Notes: a model not told the origin generated them from the sequence alone. Shown: positions 8,228-16,187, counted from the stretch's first letter. The stretch is DNA of 36,367 nucleotides from an uncultured Myxococcales bacterium (GCA_903895725.1 CAITUV010000019.1:1-36367); one strand, 5' to 3'. Made by a program: numbers and translations.

Positions 8228-9336
8228 GGGAGACCATGGATCCTGCTGACAGGACGCAGCGCCTGGCCGCCGTCGTAGTGACGCCGGACCTGTCAATCGA
8301 GCAGGCCCTTGCCCGGCTGGACCGCGCCGGCACCGGGATTCTCCTGGTCTGCCAGTCGGACGGACGGATGGTCGGCACGCTGACGGATGGAGACATCCGG
8401 CGGGCCATCCTCAAGGGGAAGGCGCTCCAGGAGCCGTGCGGCAGCGTGGCCAATGCCTCCCCGCTGACGGCTTCGGCCGGGGTCAGCCACCAGGAGGCCT
8501 TGGCGCTGATGGACTCGGGGCGCTCCTTCGTGGTGAACCATCTTCCCGTGGTGGATGCGGACGGTCGTGCGGTGGACCTGCTTCTGCGCCGCGACCTGGA
8601 AAAGGAGTCCCGGGTGGAAGCCGCTGCCGTGGTGATGGCAGGCGGCTTCGGGAGCCGTCTGCGGCCGCTGACCGATGCCCTGCCCAAGCCGATGCTCCCC
8701 ATGGGAGGCCGTCCCCTCCTGGAACGCATCATCGAGCAGATTCGGGATGCCGGGATTCGGCGGGTGAGCATCACGACCCATTTCCAGCCGGAGAAGATTA
8801 CCAATCATTTCGAGGACGGCAGGGCCTTCGGCGTGGAGCTCGGCTACGTGAACGAGGACATACCGCTGGGCACGGCGGGGGCACTGGCGCTGCTCCCGCC
8901 GCCGACCGATCCGCTGCTCGTGGTCAATGGCGACATTCTCACGACCGTGAACTTCTCCGCCATGCTGGACTTCCACCGCGAGCACCGCGCCGACCTCACC
9001 GTGGGCGTCCGCCGATACGAGGTCGAGGTTCCGTACGGCGTTGTCGAGGGAGACGGGCCGCACGTGACGAGGCTGAGCGAAAAGCCGACCTTCCGCTTCC
9101 TGGTCAATGCGGGCATCTACGTTCTCGATCCGTCGGTGCACACGAGGATTCCCCGGGGGCGGCGGTTCGACATGACCGACCTCATCTCGCTCCTGCTGAG
9201 CGAGGGAGGAACGGTGGTCAACTTCCCGATTGTGGAGTACTGGCTGGACATCGGACAGCGGGACCAATATCTCCAGGCCGAGGAAGACCTCCGGACCGGC
9301 AAGCTCGACCGAACCAGAGAGGGTTTGGAAGAATGA
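8224..9336 (+). CDS. ptmE: PtmE-like nucleotidyltransferase with N-terminal CBS pair
   Basis: The protein is 370 aa. The N-terminal third (about 10-120) is a CBS-domain pair, with GTLTDGDIRRAIL and LPVVDADGRAVDLLLRRD visible. It is followed by a sugar-phosphate nucleotidyltransferase domain starting GGFGSRLRPLTDALPKPM. NEDIPLGTAGAL, VVNGDI and NAGIYVLDP are the expected later motifs. In Campylobacter, PtmE has this architecture and makes GDP-glucosamine for legionaminic acid synthesis, so GTP as donor is likely here. ATG 8224 overlaps the legI stop as at other junctions in this operon; ATG 8236, with AGGGAG 3 nt upstream, is an alternative giving 366 aa. Its stop overlaps the next gene. Confidence 0.85.
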   Translation: MRETMDPADRTQRLAAVVVTPDLSIEQALARLDRAGTGILLVCQSDGRMVGTLTDGDIRRAILKGKALQEPCGSVANASPLTASAGVSHQEALALMDSGRSFVVNHLPVVDADGRAVDLLLRRDLEKESRVEAAAVVMAGGFGSRLRPLTDALPKPMLPMGGRPLLERIIEQIRDAGIRRVSITTHFQPEKITNHFEDGRAFGVELGYVNEDIPLGTAGALALLPPPTDPLLVVNGDILTTVNFSAMLDFHREHRADLTVGVRRYEVEVPYGVVEGDGPHVTRLSEKPTFRFLVNAGIYVLDPSVHTRIPRGRRFDMTDLISLLLSEGGTVVNFPIVEYWLDIGQRDQYLQAEEDLRTGKLDRTREGLEE

Positions 9337-10688
9337 GCGGGGCCGTCGACCTCCAGGTCAGAAGCTCCATTCCCCTGACCTCGGGGGAGCGGCGGGCCGA
9401 GTTCTGGTTCCAGGCCGGATTCTGGGTGCTGATCGTCTCGATGATTCCCGACGTTGCGCTCAAGATCGTCGATTTCCCGGCGCTCCGTCTGCTGTCGTAC
9501 GCGGGCCACTTCGGCCCGTTCCTCCTGGCATGGTCCGCCTGGCTGACCTACTCGGGGACCCCGAGGAGAGCCCCGTTCCTCACCCCCACCTACCGGGTCT
9601 GGCTCGTCGTGTTTATCGCCTGGTGCCTGGTGCTGATTGCCCGCTTCTTCGCTCTGGAGAAGTCGCACCGCTTCCTGCTGATCATGGACCTCTACCCGAC
9701 CCTCGGTTTCGTGGCCGGGATCGTGATCGGAGGGAAGCTCATCCACGAGCGCCTCTGGGACCGGACGTACATGCGCGCCCTCTTCCCCGGCATCGTCATC
9801 GTGCTCGCCGGATTGTCCGGTATTCGTACTGCGGTTCGAGACGAGGCCGTATCGAGCGAGGCGTATGGCCTCGAGGTTCTCGTCGAGCCGGTGCTGTTCA
9901 TGTTGCTGACTCTGGACAGTCGCAAGAGGAACCGGGACCGGCTCGTGATCGTGATTTCCCTCGTGGTGTACCTGCTCTCCCAGCTCCTTTTCCAGAAGCG
10001 GGCCCCGGTCACCCGAATCACCACGTTCGTCGTGGCCTTCGCCCTCCTGATGCCGCTGGTCAACCAGCGGGCCGGCCTGACCAAGGCCATCGTCCAGCGC
10101 TACGCTTTCGGCGTGGCCGGAGCGATGCTGTTCGTGTTCCTTGCCGTCATGGGGCCCGGTCGTATCGAGGAATCGACCGTGGCTCTCCAGCGCCGGTTCG
10201 AGGAATCCTCACAGGACACGTACCGGCAGGATGAGGTCAAGCTTCTCTGGAGCCTGCTGACGCCAACCGAGAAGGCCATCGGGAAAGGGTTTGGCGGGTA
10301 CTTCATCGGCCTGGGTCTGTCCACGTCCATCGAGTACATGAGCGGCATCGGAACCGATGTGCACGCGGCCAACCACATCGGTGCGTTCTGGGCCATCTTC
10401 AAGGGAGGGCTCGTCCTCTTCGTGCTCCTCAATCTGGCCTACCTGGGAGTTGCCCTGGGGGTGATACGTGCCATGTCCCACCCGCGGCTCTTCGCCTGCT
10501 GGTTCTATGTACTGGCGCACGTGGCCTTCCAGGGAATCGAGACTCTCTGGGGCCAGCAGCACGTCGTCCACGTGCTCCTGGTCGGTCTGTGCGTGGGCCA
10601 CTTCCTGGCATCGGGTCGAGCGCCGGAGAAGGAAGCCGGTGCGGCGCAGCCCGAGCCGTCGGCAGGCACAGCCGGTCTAGCCGCGTAG
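9333..10688 (+). CDS. Wzy-like O-antigen/polysaccharide polymerase or ligase
   Basis: This 451-aa membrane protein has about ten hydrophobic segments. A longer periplasmic-type loop (about 270-345) contains TVALQRRFEESSQD, EKAIGKGFGGYF and DVHAANHIGAFWAIFKGG. The Gly-rich turn followed by a His-containing stretch before a late helix is the usual layout of Wzy/WaaL (PF04932-like) proteins. It would polymerise repeat units flipped by the Wzx at 4261, or ligate glycan to lipid. The start overlaps the ptmE stop (ATGA). It is the last + strand gene of the operon and converges with fnlB across 63 nt. Wzy and WaaL cannot be separated by sequence alone. Confidence 0.72.
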   Translation: MSGAVDLQVRSSIPLTSGERRAEFWFQAGFWVLIVSMIPDVALKIVDFPALRLLSYAGHFGPFLLAWSAWLTYSGTPRRAPFLTPTYRVWLVVFIAWCLVLIARFFALEKSHRFLLIMDLYPTLGFVAGIVIGGKLIHERLWDRTYMRALFPGIVIVLAGLSGIRTAVRDEAVSSEAYGLEVLVEPVLFMLLTLDSRKRNRDRLVIVISLVVYLLSQLLFQKRAPVTRITTFVVAFALLMPLVNQRAGLTKAIVQRYAFGVAGAMLFVFLAVMGPGRIEESTVALQRRFEESSQDTYRQDEVKLLWSLLTPTEKAIGKGFGGYFIGLGLSTSIEYMSGIGTDVHAANHIGAFWAIFKGGLVLFVLLNLAYLGVALGVIRAMSHPRLFACWFYVLAHVAFQGIETLWGQQHVVHVLLVGLCVGHFLASGRAPEKEAGAAQPEPSAGTAGLAA

Positions 10689-10751
10689 CAGGTCGCCCAG
10701 CCGACTTTCCAGCGCCGGCGAAACCGCCCGAGTTCTGGTGTCGGCAGCCGC

Positions 10752-11876
10752 TCAGACGGGAAGAGCGAAGGTATCCGGGTCGGCAGGATCGAACAGCTCG
10801 TCCGCCCAGATCAGCAGAACCAGGTCGCCGGTCCCGGTGTTCGTGATGTTGTGCGTGTAGCTCACCGGAATTTCGACGATCCCGGGGGTACGCCCCGACA
10901 GGTGGAACGTGGTCACCTCGGCCGAATCCACGTGACGGAGGTTGAGATCCGCCTCTCCACGGACGACGAGGAAACGCTCGACCTTGCGTGTGTGATAGTG
11001 GTTCCCCCGTGTCACTCCCGGGCGAGTCGTCGAGAAGAAGATCTGCCCCTGCTTCTCGAAGTGGAACAGTTCCACGAGGTCCCCTCGGGCATCGCTTCGC
11101 CAGGGATGTGCCTCCAGCGCCATTCCCCCGATCGGGAAGTAGGTCAAGAGGGTCGCGTACAGGTGCCGATCCAGCAGGCTGGACAGCTCCGGAATCCGCC
11201 CGGAGGCCCTCTCCCGGGCGAAACGGACCAGCCGGGAGGCCAGCTCGGATACCCGGATGACGTCGCCGCCGGCAAGCTCCCTGCGTTCCACCGGACCGGG
11301 AGCTGCAGGGGCCGTTGCCGCATCGACGAGGGCCTCGGCCACGGTCGACACCGGAATCAATGCAACCTCGGAATCGGAGAGGATCCGGGGCTCCTGCCCG
11401 CTGGCCACCTGGTGGCAGAAGGTCGCGACGACCGAGTTGTAGAACGGGCGACAGCCTTCTCCAAACACGTTGGTCACGCGAAGCACCTGGGCCGAAAAGC
11501 CATGCTGCCGTGCATACTCGAGCACCAGCTCCTCGGCCGCCAGCTTGGTTCGGCCGTAGGCATCGGGCCGGCCGGCGTGGATGGAGGAGGAGAAGACGAC
11601 GCGAGGAGGATTGGGGCAGGCTGCGACTGCTTCGAGAAGGGAACGGGTGGCCTCGACGTTGCCCTCTTCGAACTCCTTGTCCGAGTCGGCCCGGTTCACG
11701 CCGGCCAGGTGGATGACGGCATGAAGCCCGGTCACGAACCGGCCGACCGCATCCCGGTCGAGCAGCCCCCCCTGAGAGCGATCCAGGCCGACGACCTCCT
11801 CGATGCCCCGACGCTTCAGTGCCCGGAGCACGTGGCGGCCGACAAATCCCTCATGCCCGGTTACGCCGACTCTCAT
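10752..11876 (-). CDS. fnlB: FnlB/WbjC-like UDP-FucNAc pathway reductase (SDR plus cupin)
   Basis: This 374-aa two-domain protein opens with VGVTGHEGFVGRH, the dinucleotide-binding motif of a short SDR domain running to about residue 245. A cupin-like C-terminal domain follows (about 260-374) with RPGVTRGNHYHTRKVERF, VVRGEA and SYTHNITN. That architecture is the hallmark of WbjC/FnlB/CapF, which acts on the 4-keto intermediate in UDP-N-acetyl-L-fucosamine synthesis. The ATG at 11876 lies 26 nt inside the fnlA reading frame and has GGGAGGAG about 10 nt upstream; a longer in-frame reading to 12017 would run through fnlA and is rejected. It is the last gene of the - strand operon. Confidence 0.92.
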   Translation of the reverse strand: MRVGVTGHEGFVGRHVLRALKRRGIEEVVGLDRSQGGLLDRDAVGRFVTGLHAVIHLAGVNRADSDKEFEEGNVEATRSLLEAVAACPNPPRVVFSSSIHAGRPDAYGRTKLAAEELVLEYARQHGFSAQVLRVTNVFGEGCRPFYNSVVATFCHQVASGQEPRILSDSEVALIPVSTVAEALVDAATAPAAPGPVERRELAGGDVIRVSELASRLVRFARERASGRIPELSSLLDRHLYATLLTYFPIGGMALEAHPWRSDARGDLVELFHFEKQGQIFFSTTRPGVTRGNHYHTRKVERFLVVRGEADLNLRHVDSAEVTTFHLSGRTPGIVEIPVSYTHNITNTGTGDLVLLIWADELFDPADPDTFALPV

Positions 11877-12903
11877 GTCGTGCCAGCTCCTCCCGGATCT
11901 CGTCCAGCGTGAGCAGGAGCCGCTTGACTCCGTCCACGTCCAGCCGCTCCGTGTTGTTCGAGTTGTACCCTTCCTGGTCAATCCGCGGCGGCTTGCCCTG
12001 GGCGAAATACTCGTCATACCGAAGTCCGCGGGTATCGCATGGAATCCGGTAGAAGTCCCCCATGTCCTCGGCCCGCCACAGCTCCTCCTGCGTGACCAGC
12101 GTCTCGTAGAGCTTCTCGCCGTGCCGCACGCCGATCTGGCGGATGTCGCCCGGGTAGGAGAACAGCTCCTTCATGGCCACGGCCAGGTCCCCCATCGTGC
12201 TTGCCGGGGACTTGCGGACGAAGACGTCCCCGCTCTCGCCGTGCTCCAGTGCGTGAAGGACGAGGTCAATCGCCCTGGGCAGGGGAAGCAGGAATCGAGT
12301 CATGCTCGGCTCGGTGACGGTGAGCGGTGCTCCGGCCGCAATCTGGTCCACGAACAGCGGAATCACGGAGCCGCGGGAGTACATGACGTTGCCGTACCGC
12401 ACGCAGCAGAATACGGTGGAGCAGTCCTGCATCCGGGCCTGGGCGACCACCAGCTTCTCGGCCAGCGCCTTGGACATGCCCATGGCATTGATCGGATACA
12501 CGGCCTTGTCGGTGCTGAGCGTGACCACCTTGGTCACCCCCTGCTCCTGGGCCGACGCAATCACGTTGGCCGCGCCCATGAAGTTGGTCCGGACCGCTTC
12601 GAGCGGGAAGAATTCGCACGAGGGGACCTGCTTCAGGGCCGCAGCGTGGAACACCAGGTCGACCCCCTTCATGACGCGGCCCACCCGTTCCGCGTCACGA
12701 ACGTCCCCGATCTGGAAGTCGAGGAGCGGATGGTTGAACGCCAGCCGCATGTCGTGCTGCTTCTTTTCGTCCCGACTGAAGATCACGATGCGCTTCGGCT
12801 CGAAGCCGCCGCGGATGAGTCGGCGAGCAAAGGTGGTTCCGAACGAGCCGGTCCCGCCGGTAATCAGAACCGTCTTGCCCCGGATGAGCTCCTCAATCGC
12901 CAT
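11851..12903 (-). CDS. fnlA: FnlA/WbjB-like UDP-GlcNAc 4,6-dehydratase/epimerase
   Basis: This 350-aa SDR of the CapD/CapE/WbjB group converts UDP-GlcNAc to a 4-keto-6-deoxy-L-talose-type intermediate by dehydration and C5/C3 epimerisation. Visible motifs are TGGTGSFG (16-23), FSRDEKKQ (42-49), AALKQVPSCEFFP (88-100) and STDKAVYPINAMGMSK (130-145). The usual SDR Tyr is replaced by M141 with K145 retained, a substitution I recall from other members of this subgroup. ATG 12903 has GGAGG 7 nt upstream; an in-frame TTG at 12909 is too close to that site. It lies 33 nt after fnlC and overlaps fnlB, the expected partners. Confidence 0.93.
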   Translation of the reverse strand: MAIEELIRGKTVLITGGTGSFGTTFARRLIRGGFEPKRIVIFSRDEKKQHDMRLAFNHPLLDFQIGDVRDAERVGRVMKGVDLVFHAAALKQVPSCEFFPLEAVRTNFMGAANVIASAQEQGVTKVVTLSTDKAVYPINAMGMSKALAEKLVVAQARMQDCSTVFCCVRYGNVMYSRGSVIPLFVDQIAAGAPLTVTEPSMTRFLLPLPRAIDLVLHALEHGESGDVFVRKSPASTMGDLAVAMKELFSYPGDIRQIGVRHGEKLYETLVTQEELWRAEDMGDFYRIPCDTRGLRYDEYFAQGKPPRIDQEGYNSNNTERLDVDGVKRLLLTLDEIREELARHESRRNRA

Positions 12904-12936
12904 GTCCAATCCTCCCCCACCCTGCCCCGTGCGGCC

Positions 12937-14055
12937 TCAGTCCTGCTTGAGCCACACGCGGCGGTTCACGTACTGAACGTATCCCAGGATGATGCGCAAC
13001 ACCCGTTCCGAGGTGTTCTCGACCTTGTAGTCCGGGGGACATTCCGGCTTGCCCCCCGCCATCGCAACCTCCACGCAGCTCAGGATGTGCTCCTTGTCGA
13101 TCCCGGTCATCAGGATCGACCCGGCATCCAACGCCTCGGGCCGCTCGATGGCCTCGCGGATCGTCACGGCCGGGAAGCCGAGCATGGCCGATTCCTCGCT
13201 GATGGTCCCGCTGTCCGAAAGGGTGCACCGGGCTGCCATCTGGAGGCGGACGTACGACGTGAACGAGAACGGCTTGCAGAAGCGGATGAGAGGGTCCGTA
13301 GCTGCCCCCAGTGCGTCAAGCCGCTTGCGGGTGCGAGGATGAGTGCTGACGATGACCGGCAGCCCGTACCGTGTGGCCAGCCCCTCCAATGCGGCGAGCA
13401 GCTCCTTGAGATGCTCCTCCCGATCCACGTTCTCTTCGCGGTGCATGCTGACCAGGAAATACGACCCTTCGGTCAGCCCCAGCTCGCCAAGCACGGAGCT
13501 GGCCTGGATGCGCTGCATGTTGGCGGCAAGCACCTCGCGCATGGGCGACCCCGTCACGAAGACTCGGTCCCTGGGACACCCTTCAGCCAGCAGATAGCGG
13601 CGAGAGTTCTCGGTGTACGGGAGATTCACGTCGGAGATGTGGTCGATGATCCGACGATTGATCTCTTCGGGGACGTTGTCATCGAAGCACCGGTTGCCCG
13701 CTTCCATGTGGAAGAGAGGGATCTTGTGACGCCGGGCCATGATCCCGGCAATCGAGCTGTTGGTATCGCCGAGGATGAGGACGGCATCGGGCCGCTCCTC
13801 GACCAGAATCGGCTCGACCCCGGCCAGGATCCGGCCGAACAACTCACCCAGGGATGAGCCCTTCACGTCCAGGATGCGCTCGGGCGGGGCCAGCTGGAGA
13901 TCGTCAAAGAAGATCTGGTTCAACTCATAGTCATAGTTCTGCCCGGTATGGACCAGCACGTGGTCCACAGTACGCCGCAGCTTCCGGATCACTTCGGACA
14001 GGCGGATGATCTCCGGCCTCGTCCCGACGATGGTCACGACCTTGAGCTTCTTCAT
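12937..14055 (-). CDS. fnlC: FnlC/WbjD-like UDP-sugar 2-epimerase
   Basis: This 372-aa non-hydrolysing 2-epimerase of the WecB family catalyses the last step to UDP-N-acetyl-L-fucosamine. It begins KVVTIVGTRPEIIRLSEV, followed by LVHTGQNYDYELNQIFF, GDTNSS, HMEAGNRCFDDNVPEEINR, and the C-terminal SDSGTISEESAMLGFPAV block. The pattern FDDNVPEEINRRIIDH and the neighbours FnlA and FnlB favour WbjD over housekeeping WecB. I chose ATG 14055 because GGTGGAG lies 6 nt upstream; GTG 14067 is an alternative. It is the first gene of the fnl operon. It is not the hydrolysing LegG-type enzyme needed by the legionaminate route, but a cross-role cannot be excluded. Confidence 0.93.
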   Translation of the reverse strand: MKKLKVVTIVGTRPEIIRLSEVIRKLRRTVDHVLVHTGQNYDYELNQIFFDDLQLAPPERILDVKGSSLGELFGRILAGVEPILVEERPDAVLILGDTNSSIAGIMARRHKIPLFHMEAGNRCFDDNVPEEINRRIIDHISDVNLPYTENSRRYLLAEGCPRDRVFVTGSPMREVLAANMQRIQASSVLGELGLTEGSYFLVSMHREENVDREEHLKELLAALEGLATRYGLPVIVSTHPRTRKRLDALGAATDPLIRFCKPFSFTSYVRLQMAARCTLSDSGTISEESAMLGFPAVTIREAIERPEALDAGSILMTGIDKEHILSCVEVAMAGGKPECPPDYKVENTSERVLRIILGYVQYVNRRVWLKQD

Positions 14056-14652
14056 CGTACGCTCCACCAGGGCCGTTTGCCCGCTTCACGGCTGGTTGCC
14101 GCGGCATCTTACACGCCTTGGCCCGCACAGGCAATCCTGCTGATGACGCCACCGGGTCCGGACTGCCCGGGCACGAACGGGAGGGGGAAGGGAAGAAAAA
14201 CATCGACGGAACAAAAAAAGTGTGGCAAGTGTTGGTTAACCGGTCGCAAGGAGAGCTTACGGGGGAAGCCATGGCAGGCTTGCTGACAGGCGGAACAGGT
14301 GTAAAGCGCCCCTCGCGCAGTTCCGCAGGGGCCTGCCCAGCCCTTTGCGACTCGGACTTCACTGGGGCGGCCTCCTGGTGGGAGTGCATTTGCGGCGGCC
14401 CGATGCCGGCCGACACGCAGGCACAGGATCCGGGAGTGCCCGTTTGGCAACGTTCGTGCTTCCGGACAGCCGGTTCGCGGCGCAGTCGAGCCGGAGGGAA
14501 GGAAGCGGAACGATTCTCATTGGTCTGCTGTTAGTCCCACCGGTGCTTTGGGAGGGGGGGGGGCGCCCCGACTCCCCCTCCCCGTCTGCCTCTTCCGGGG
14601 CATCTGCGGTGTTGCTCGGTCGGTGGCTACGCTGCGACGCACTCTCGCCGGC
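14056..14652. other. 597-bp intergenic region upstream of fnlC
   Basis: No gene is supported here; the open frames have no recognisable domain or ribosome site. It holds a purine-rich tract (about 14169-14220, ending in A7), a GGTTAACC palindrome (14234-14241), a short CCGGG/CCCGG hairpin near 14152-14170, and a G-run with a CGCCCC flank around 14552-14570. The fnlC promoter should lie here, reading leftwards, but I cannot point to convincing hexamers. The stretch separates the cupin-GT pair from the fnl operon on the same strand. Confidence 0.6.
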
Positions 14653-15660
14653 CTACGCCACGAAGAGGAAATCTTCCCAGGGATTCCAGCCGAGGCTCGA
14701 AAGGTGATCGAGAGCCTGGGCTTTGGCCGGGCGTGAGCCCAGGGCAACGAGCGTGAGCGGGCCGCGATGCGAGGGGAGGTTCTCGAGAGGGAGAATCCGA
14801 ACGCCCCCCAGCCGATTCCCGATCTTCCTCGGGTCCACGTCGAAGGCTCGGAGCACGGAAATGCCCTCCCGCTGCAAGGCGGCCAGCATCGCCTTCCCCG
14901 TCGGTCCCATGCCCCAGACCTGGCAGCCGGTCCGGGCCAGCTCTGGTCGAAGCACCGGAAGGAAGCGGGCCTTGAGCGCCGCATGACATGGGGGTGCGTA
15001 CCGGGGCCCGGTCCGGGTGAGGCGACCGGGCGGGTCGGCCCACCGAAAGAGCGGCTCGGCCAGCTTCCCCAGGCAGAATCCGGCCGCTGCCATCCGGAGC
15101 CAGAGGGAGTAATCCTCCGGCCACGGGTCATCCTGGTACCCGCCGGCACGCTCGAGAGCCTCCCGGCGCATCAGCACTGCCGGGTGGACGAGCGGGCTCT
15201 CCTCAAACAGTGCGTCGCGGATCTCCGTCCAGGTCCGAAGCGAGTTGAGCCATCCAACGTAGCCCTCCATGCCGTCGCCGGTGACTTGCGTCCGCCCCAG
15301 CTCCACGATGCAGTCCACGGCACCGAAGCCGGGGTTGTGCTCCAGGAACGCAGCCTGCTTCTCCAGACGCTGCGGGTGGGACCAGTCATCGGCGTCCATG
15401 CGGGCGATGAGCGGAGCGCTGGCTGCGGCCAGGCCGGCCCTGAGCGCAGAGACGATTCCGGCATGCTCAATGGACAGGATGCGAACCCGCGGGTCGTCGC
15501 CCACCACGCGTTCGAGCTCGGCGCGGCTGCCGTCCGTCGAACCGTCGTCGACCGCTACGATCTCCAGGTCCCGAAACGACTGGTCGAGGAGGCTCTGCAG
15601 AGCCGCCCCACAGGTGGCCTGGTGGTTGTAGACAGGCATGACGACGGAAATCGCCGGCAT
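14653..15660 (-). CDS. Family-2 glycosyltransferase with C-terminal Rossmann-like domain
   Basis: This is a 335-aa protein. Residues 1 to about 215 are a GT2 domain: ISVVMPVYNHQ at the start, VDDGSTDGSR (about 36-45), the DxD-type motif ARMDADDW (about 88-95), and EDYSLWLRM near 185. From about 248 onward a separate domain begins QVWGMGPTGKAML, a GxGxxG-type turn, followed by AFDVDPRKIGNRLGG and LTLVALGSRPAKAQA, and ends near WEDFLFVA. That second part looks like a dinucleotide-fold module. The enzyme probably transfers one sugar of the polysaccharide; the C-terminal role is unknown. ATG 15660 is preceded by a G-rich but imperfect ribosome site. It follows the cupin gene by 28 nt, so they are probably co-transcribed. 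Confidence 0.8.
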   Translation of the reverse strand: MPAISVVMPVYNHQATCGAALQSLLDQSFRDLEIVAVDDGSTDGSRAELERVVGDDPRVRILSIEHAGIVSALRAGLAAASAPLIARMDADDWSHPQRLEKQAAFLEHNPGFGAVDCIVELGRTQVTGDGMEGYVGWLNSLRTWTEIRDALFEESPLVHPAVLMRREALERAGGYQDDPWPEDYSLWLRMAAAGFCLGKLAEPLFRWADPPGRLTRTGPRYAPPCHAALKARFLPVLRPELARTGCQVWGMGPTGKAMLAALQREGISVLRAFDVDPRKIGNRLGGVRILPLENLPSHRGPLTLVALGSRPAKAQALDHLSSLGWNPWEDFLFVA

Positions 15661-15688
15661 GTGCCCCCCGGTCAGGAACGAGCCCGGC

Positions 15689-16102
15689 TCACGGCGTCGG
15701 CCCCGTCTGGAGCCACTCGTCGATGGTCCGGTAGATGGTCTTGAACCGGTCGCGCTCGACCACCAGGGCCACTCCGGTGTGCGCCCCGCACGGACAGAAG
15801 CCGTTGTGCGGGGCCTCCACCAGGATCGGCCTCCCGGCCTCCAGCGGAACCTCCTCGACCCGCCCCTCCCGCAGCAGGAGAAGGCTCAGGTTCCCGGACA
15901 GCAGCAGGAACATCTCGGGGCAATCGTGCTGCTCGAGCTCGACGATGTCCTGCGGAGCGGTGTCCCCCGGGCTGTACAGCCCGACCCGCCAATGCTCGGC
16001 ATCCCCGCAGATGACACGCCACCTCTCCCGCTCGGCGGGGGGCAGGAGCACGTCCGGCGTGACTGGGGGAAAAGATGGCGGCACGGTGGTCACGGTTCGC
16101 AT
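15689..16102 (-). CDS. Small single-domain cupin protein
   Basis: This 137-aa soluble protein has a beta-rich cupin-type core: ELEQHDCPEMFLLLSGNLSLLLL (about 51-73) for the first motif and APHNGFCPCGAHTGVALVVERD (about 95-116) for the second. H55 and E59 in the first motif could bind metal, but the canonical HxH pair is incomplete, so enzyme activity is uncertain. Related cupins occur as sugar isomerases or sensors in glycan clusters. The start is well supported: GAGGAGG sits about 6 nt before ATG 16102. It is the first gene of a - strand unit with the glycosyltransferase and is divergent from the pseudokinase gene. I cannot name its substrate. Confidence 0.6.
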   Translation of the reverse strand: MRTVTTVPPSFPPVTPDVLLPPAERERWRVICGDAEHWRVGLYSPGDTAPQDIVELEQHDCPEMFLLLSGNLSLLLLREGRVEEVPLEAGRPILVEAPHNGFCPCGAHTGVALVVERDRFKTIYRTIDEWLQTGPTP

Positions 16103-16139
16103 CGGCTTCCTCCTCTTGGAGACCTCTCTCAAGGGGGTC

Positions 16140-16148
16140 AGCATAGCA
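16140..16148 (-). promoter_or_regulatory. Candidate extended -10 for the cupin/GT transcript
   Basis: Read on the - strand, TGC followed by TATGCT forms an extended -10 (the TATGCT is the complement of 16140-16145). A transcript would begin near 16133, leaving about a 30-nt leader that contains the GAGGAGG ribosome site of the cupin gene. No good -35 lies 16-18 nt upstream, as is usual for extended -10 promoters. Confidence 0.4.
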
Positions 16149-16161
16149 CAAGTTGAACTTG
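16149..16161. promoter_or_regulatory. 13-bp perfect palindrome between divergent promoters (candidate operator)
   Basis: CAAGTT (16149-16154), a single central G, and AACTTG (16156-16161) form a perfect inverted repeat. It abuts the extended -10 read leftwards and covers the start of the -35 read rightwards, so a bound regulator could control both the cupin-GT transcript and the pseudokinase transcript. No regulator gene is adjacent, so the binder is unknown. Confidence 0.4.
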
Positions 16162-16187
16162 AAAGGCCGCTACGGTTTTGATAGGGT
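16159..16187 (+). promoter_or_regulatory. Candidate promoter of the pseudokinase gene
   Basis: TTGAAA (16159-16164) and TAGGGT (16182-16187) are 17 nt apart, and TGA precedes the -10, giving an extended -10. The -35 matches consensus at five of six positions and the -10 at three of six. Transcription would start near 16194, about 50 nt before ATG 16244. Confidence 0.4.

Noticed and set aside
10689..10751. Terminator between the convergent wzy-like and fnlB genes
   Set aside because: No stem followed by a T-tract on either strand.
12937..14055. FnlC acting as the missing LegG
   Set aside because: It has the non-hydrolysing WecB/WbjD motifs and sits with fnlA and fnlB; the simple reading is the FucNAc pathway.
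14210..14330. Possible cyclic-di-GMP-type riboswitch around GGTCGCAAGGAGAGC
   Set aside because: The order of conserved GEMM segments is not reproduced and no pairing supports it; the resemblance is limited to short GCAA-type strings.
14118..14534. 138-codon open frame in the fnlC upstream region
   Set aside because: No ribosome site, no recognisable domain and a mixed Cys/Trp/Arg-rich composition typical of chance frames in GC-rich DNA.
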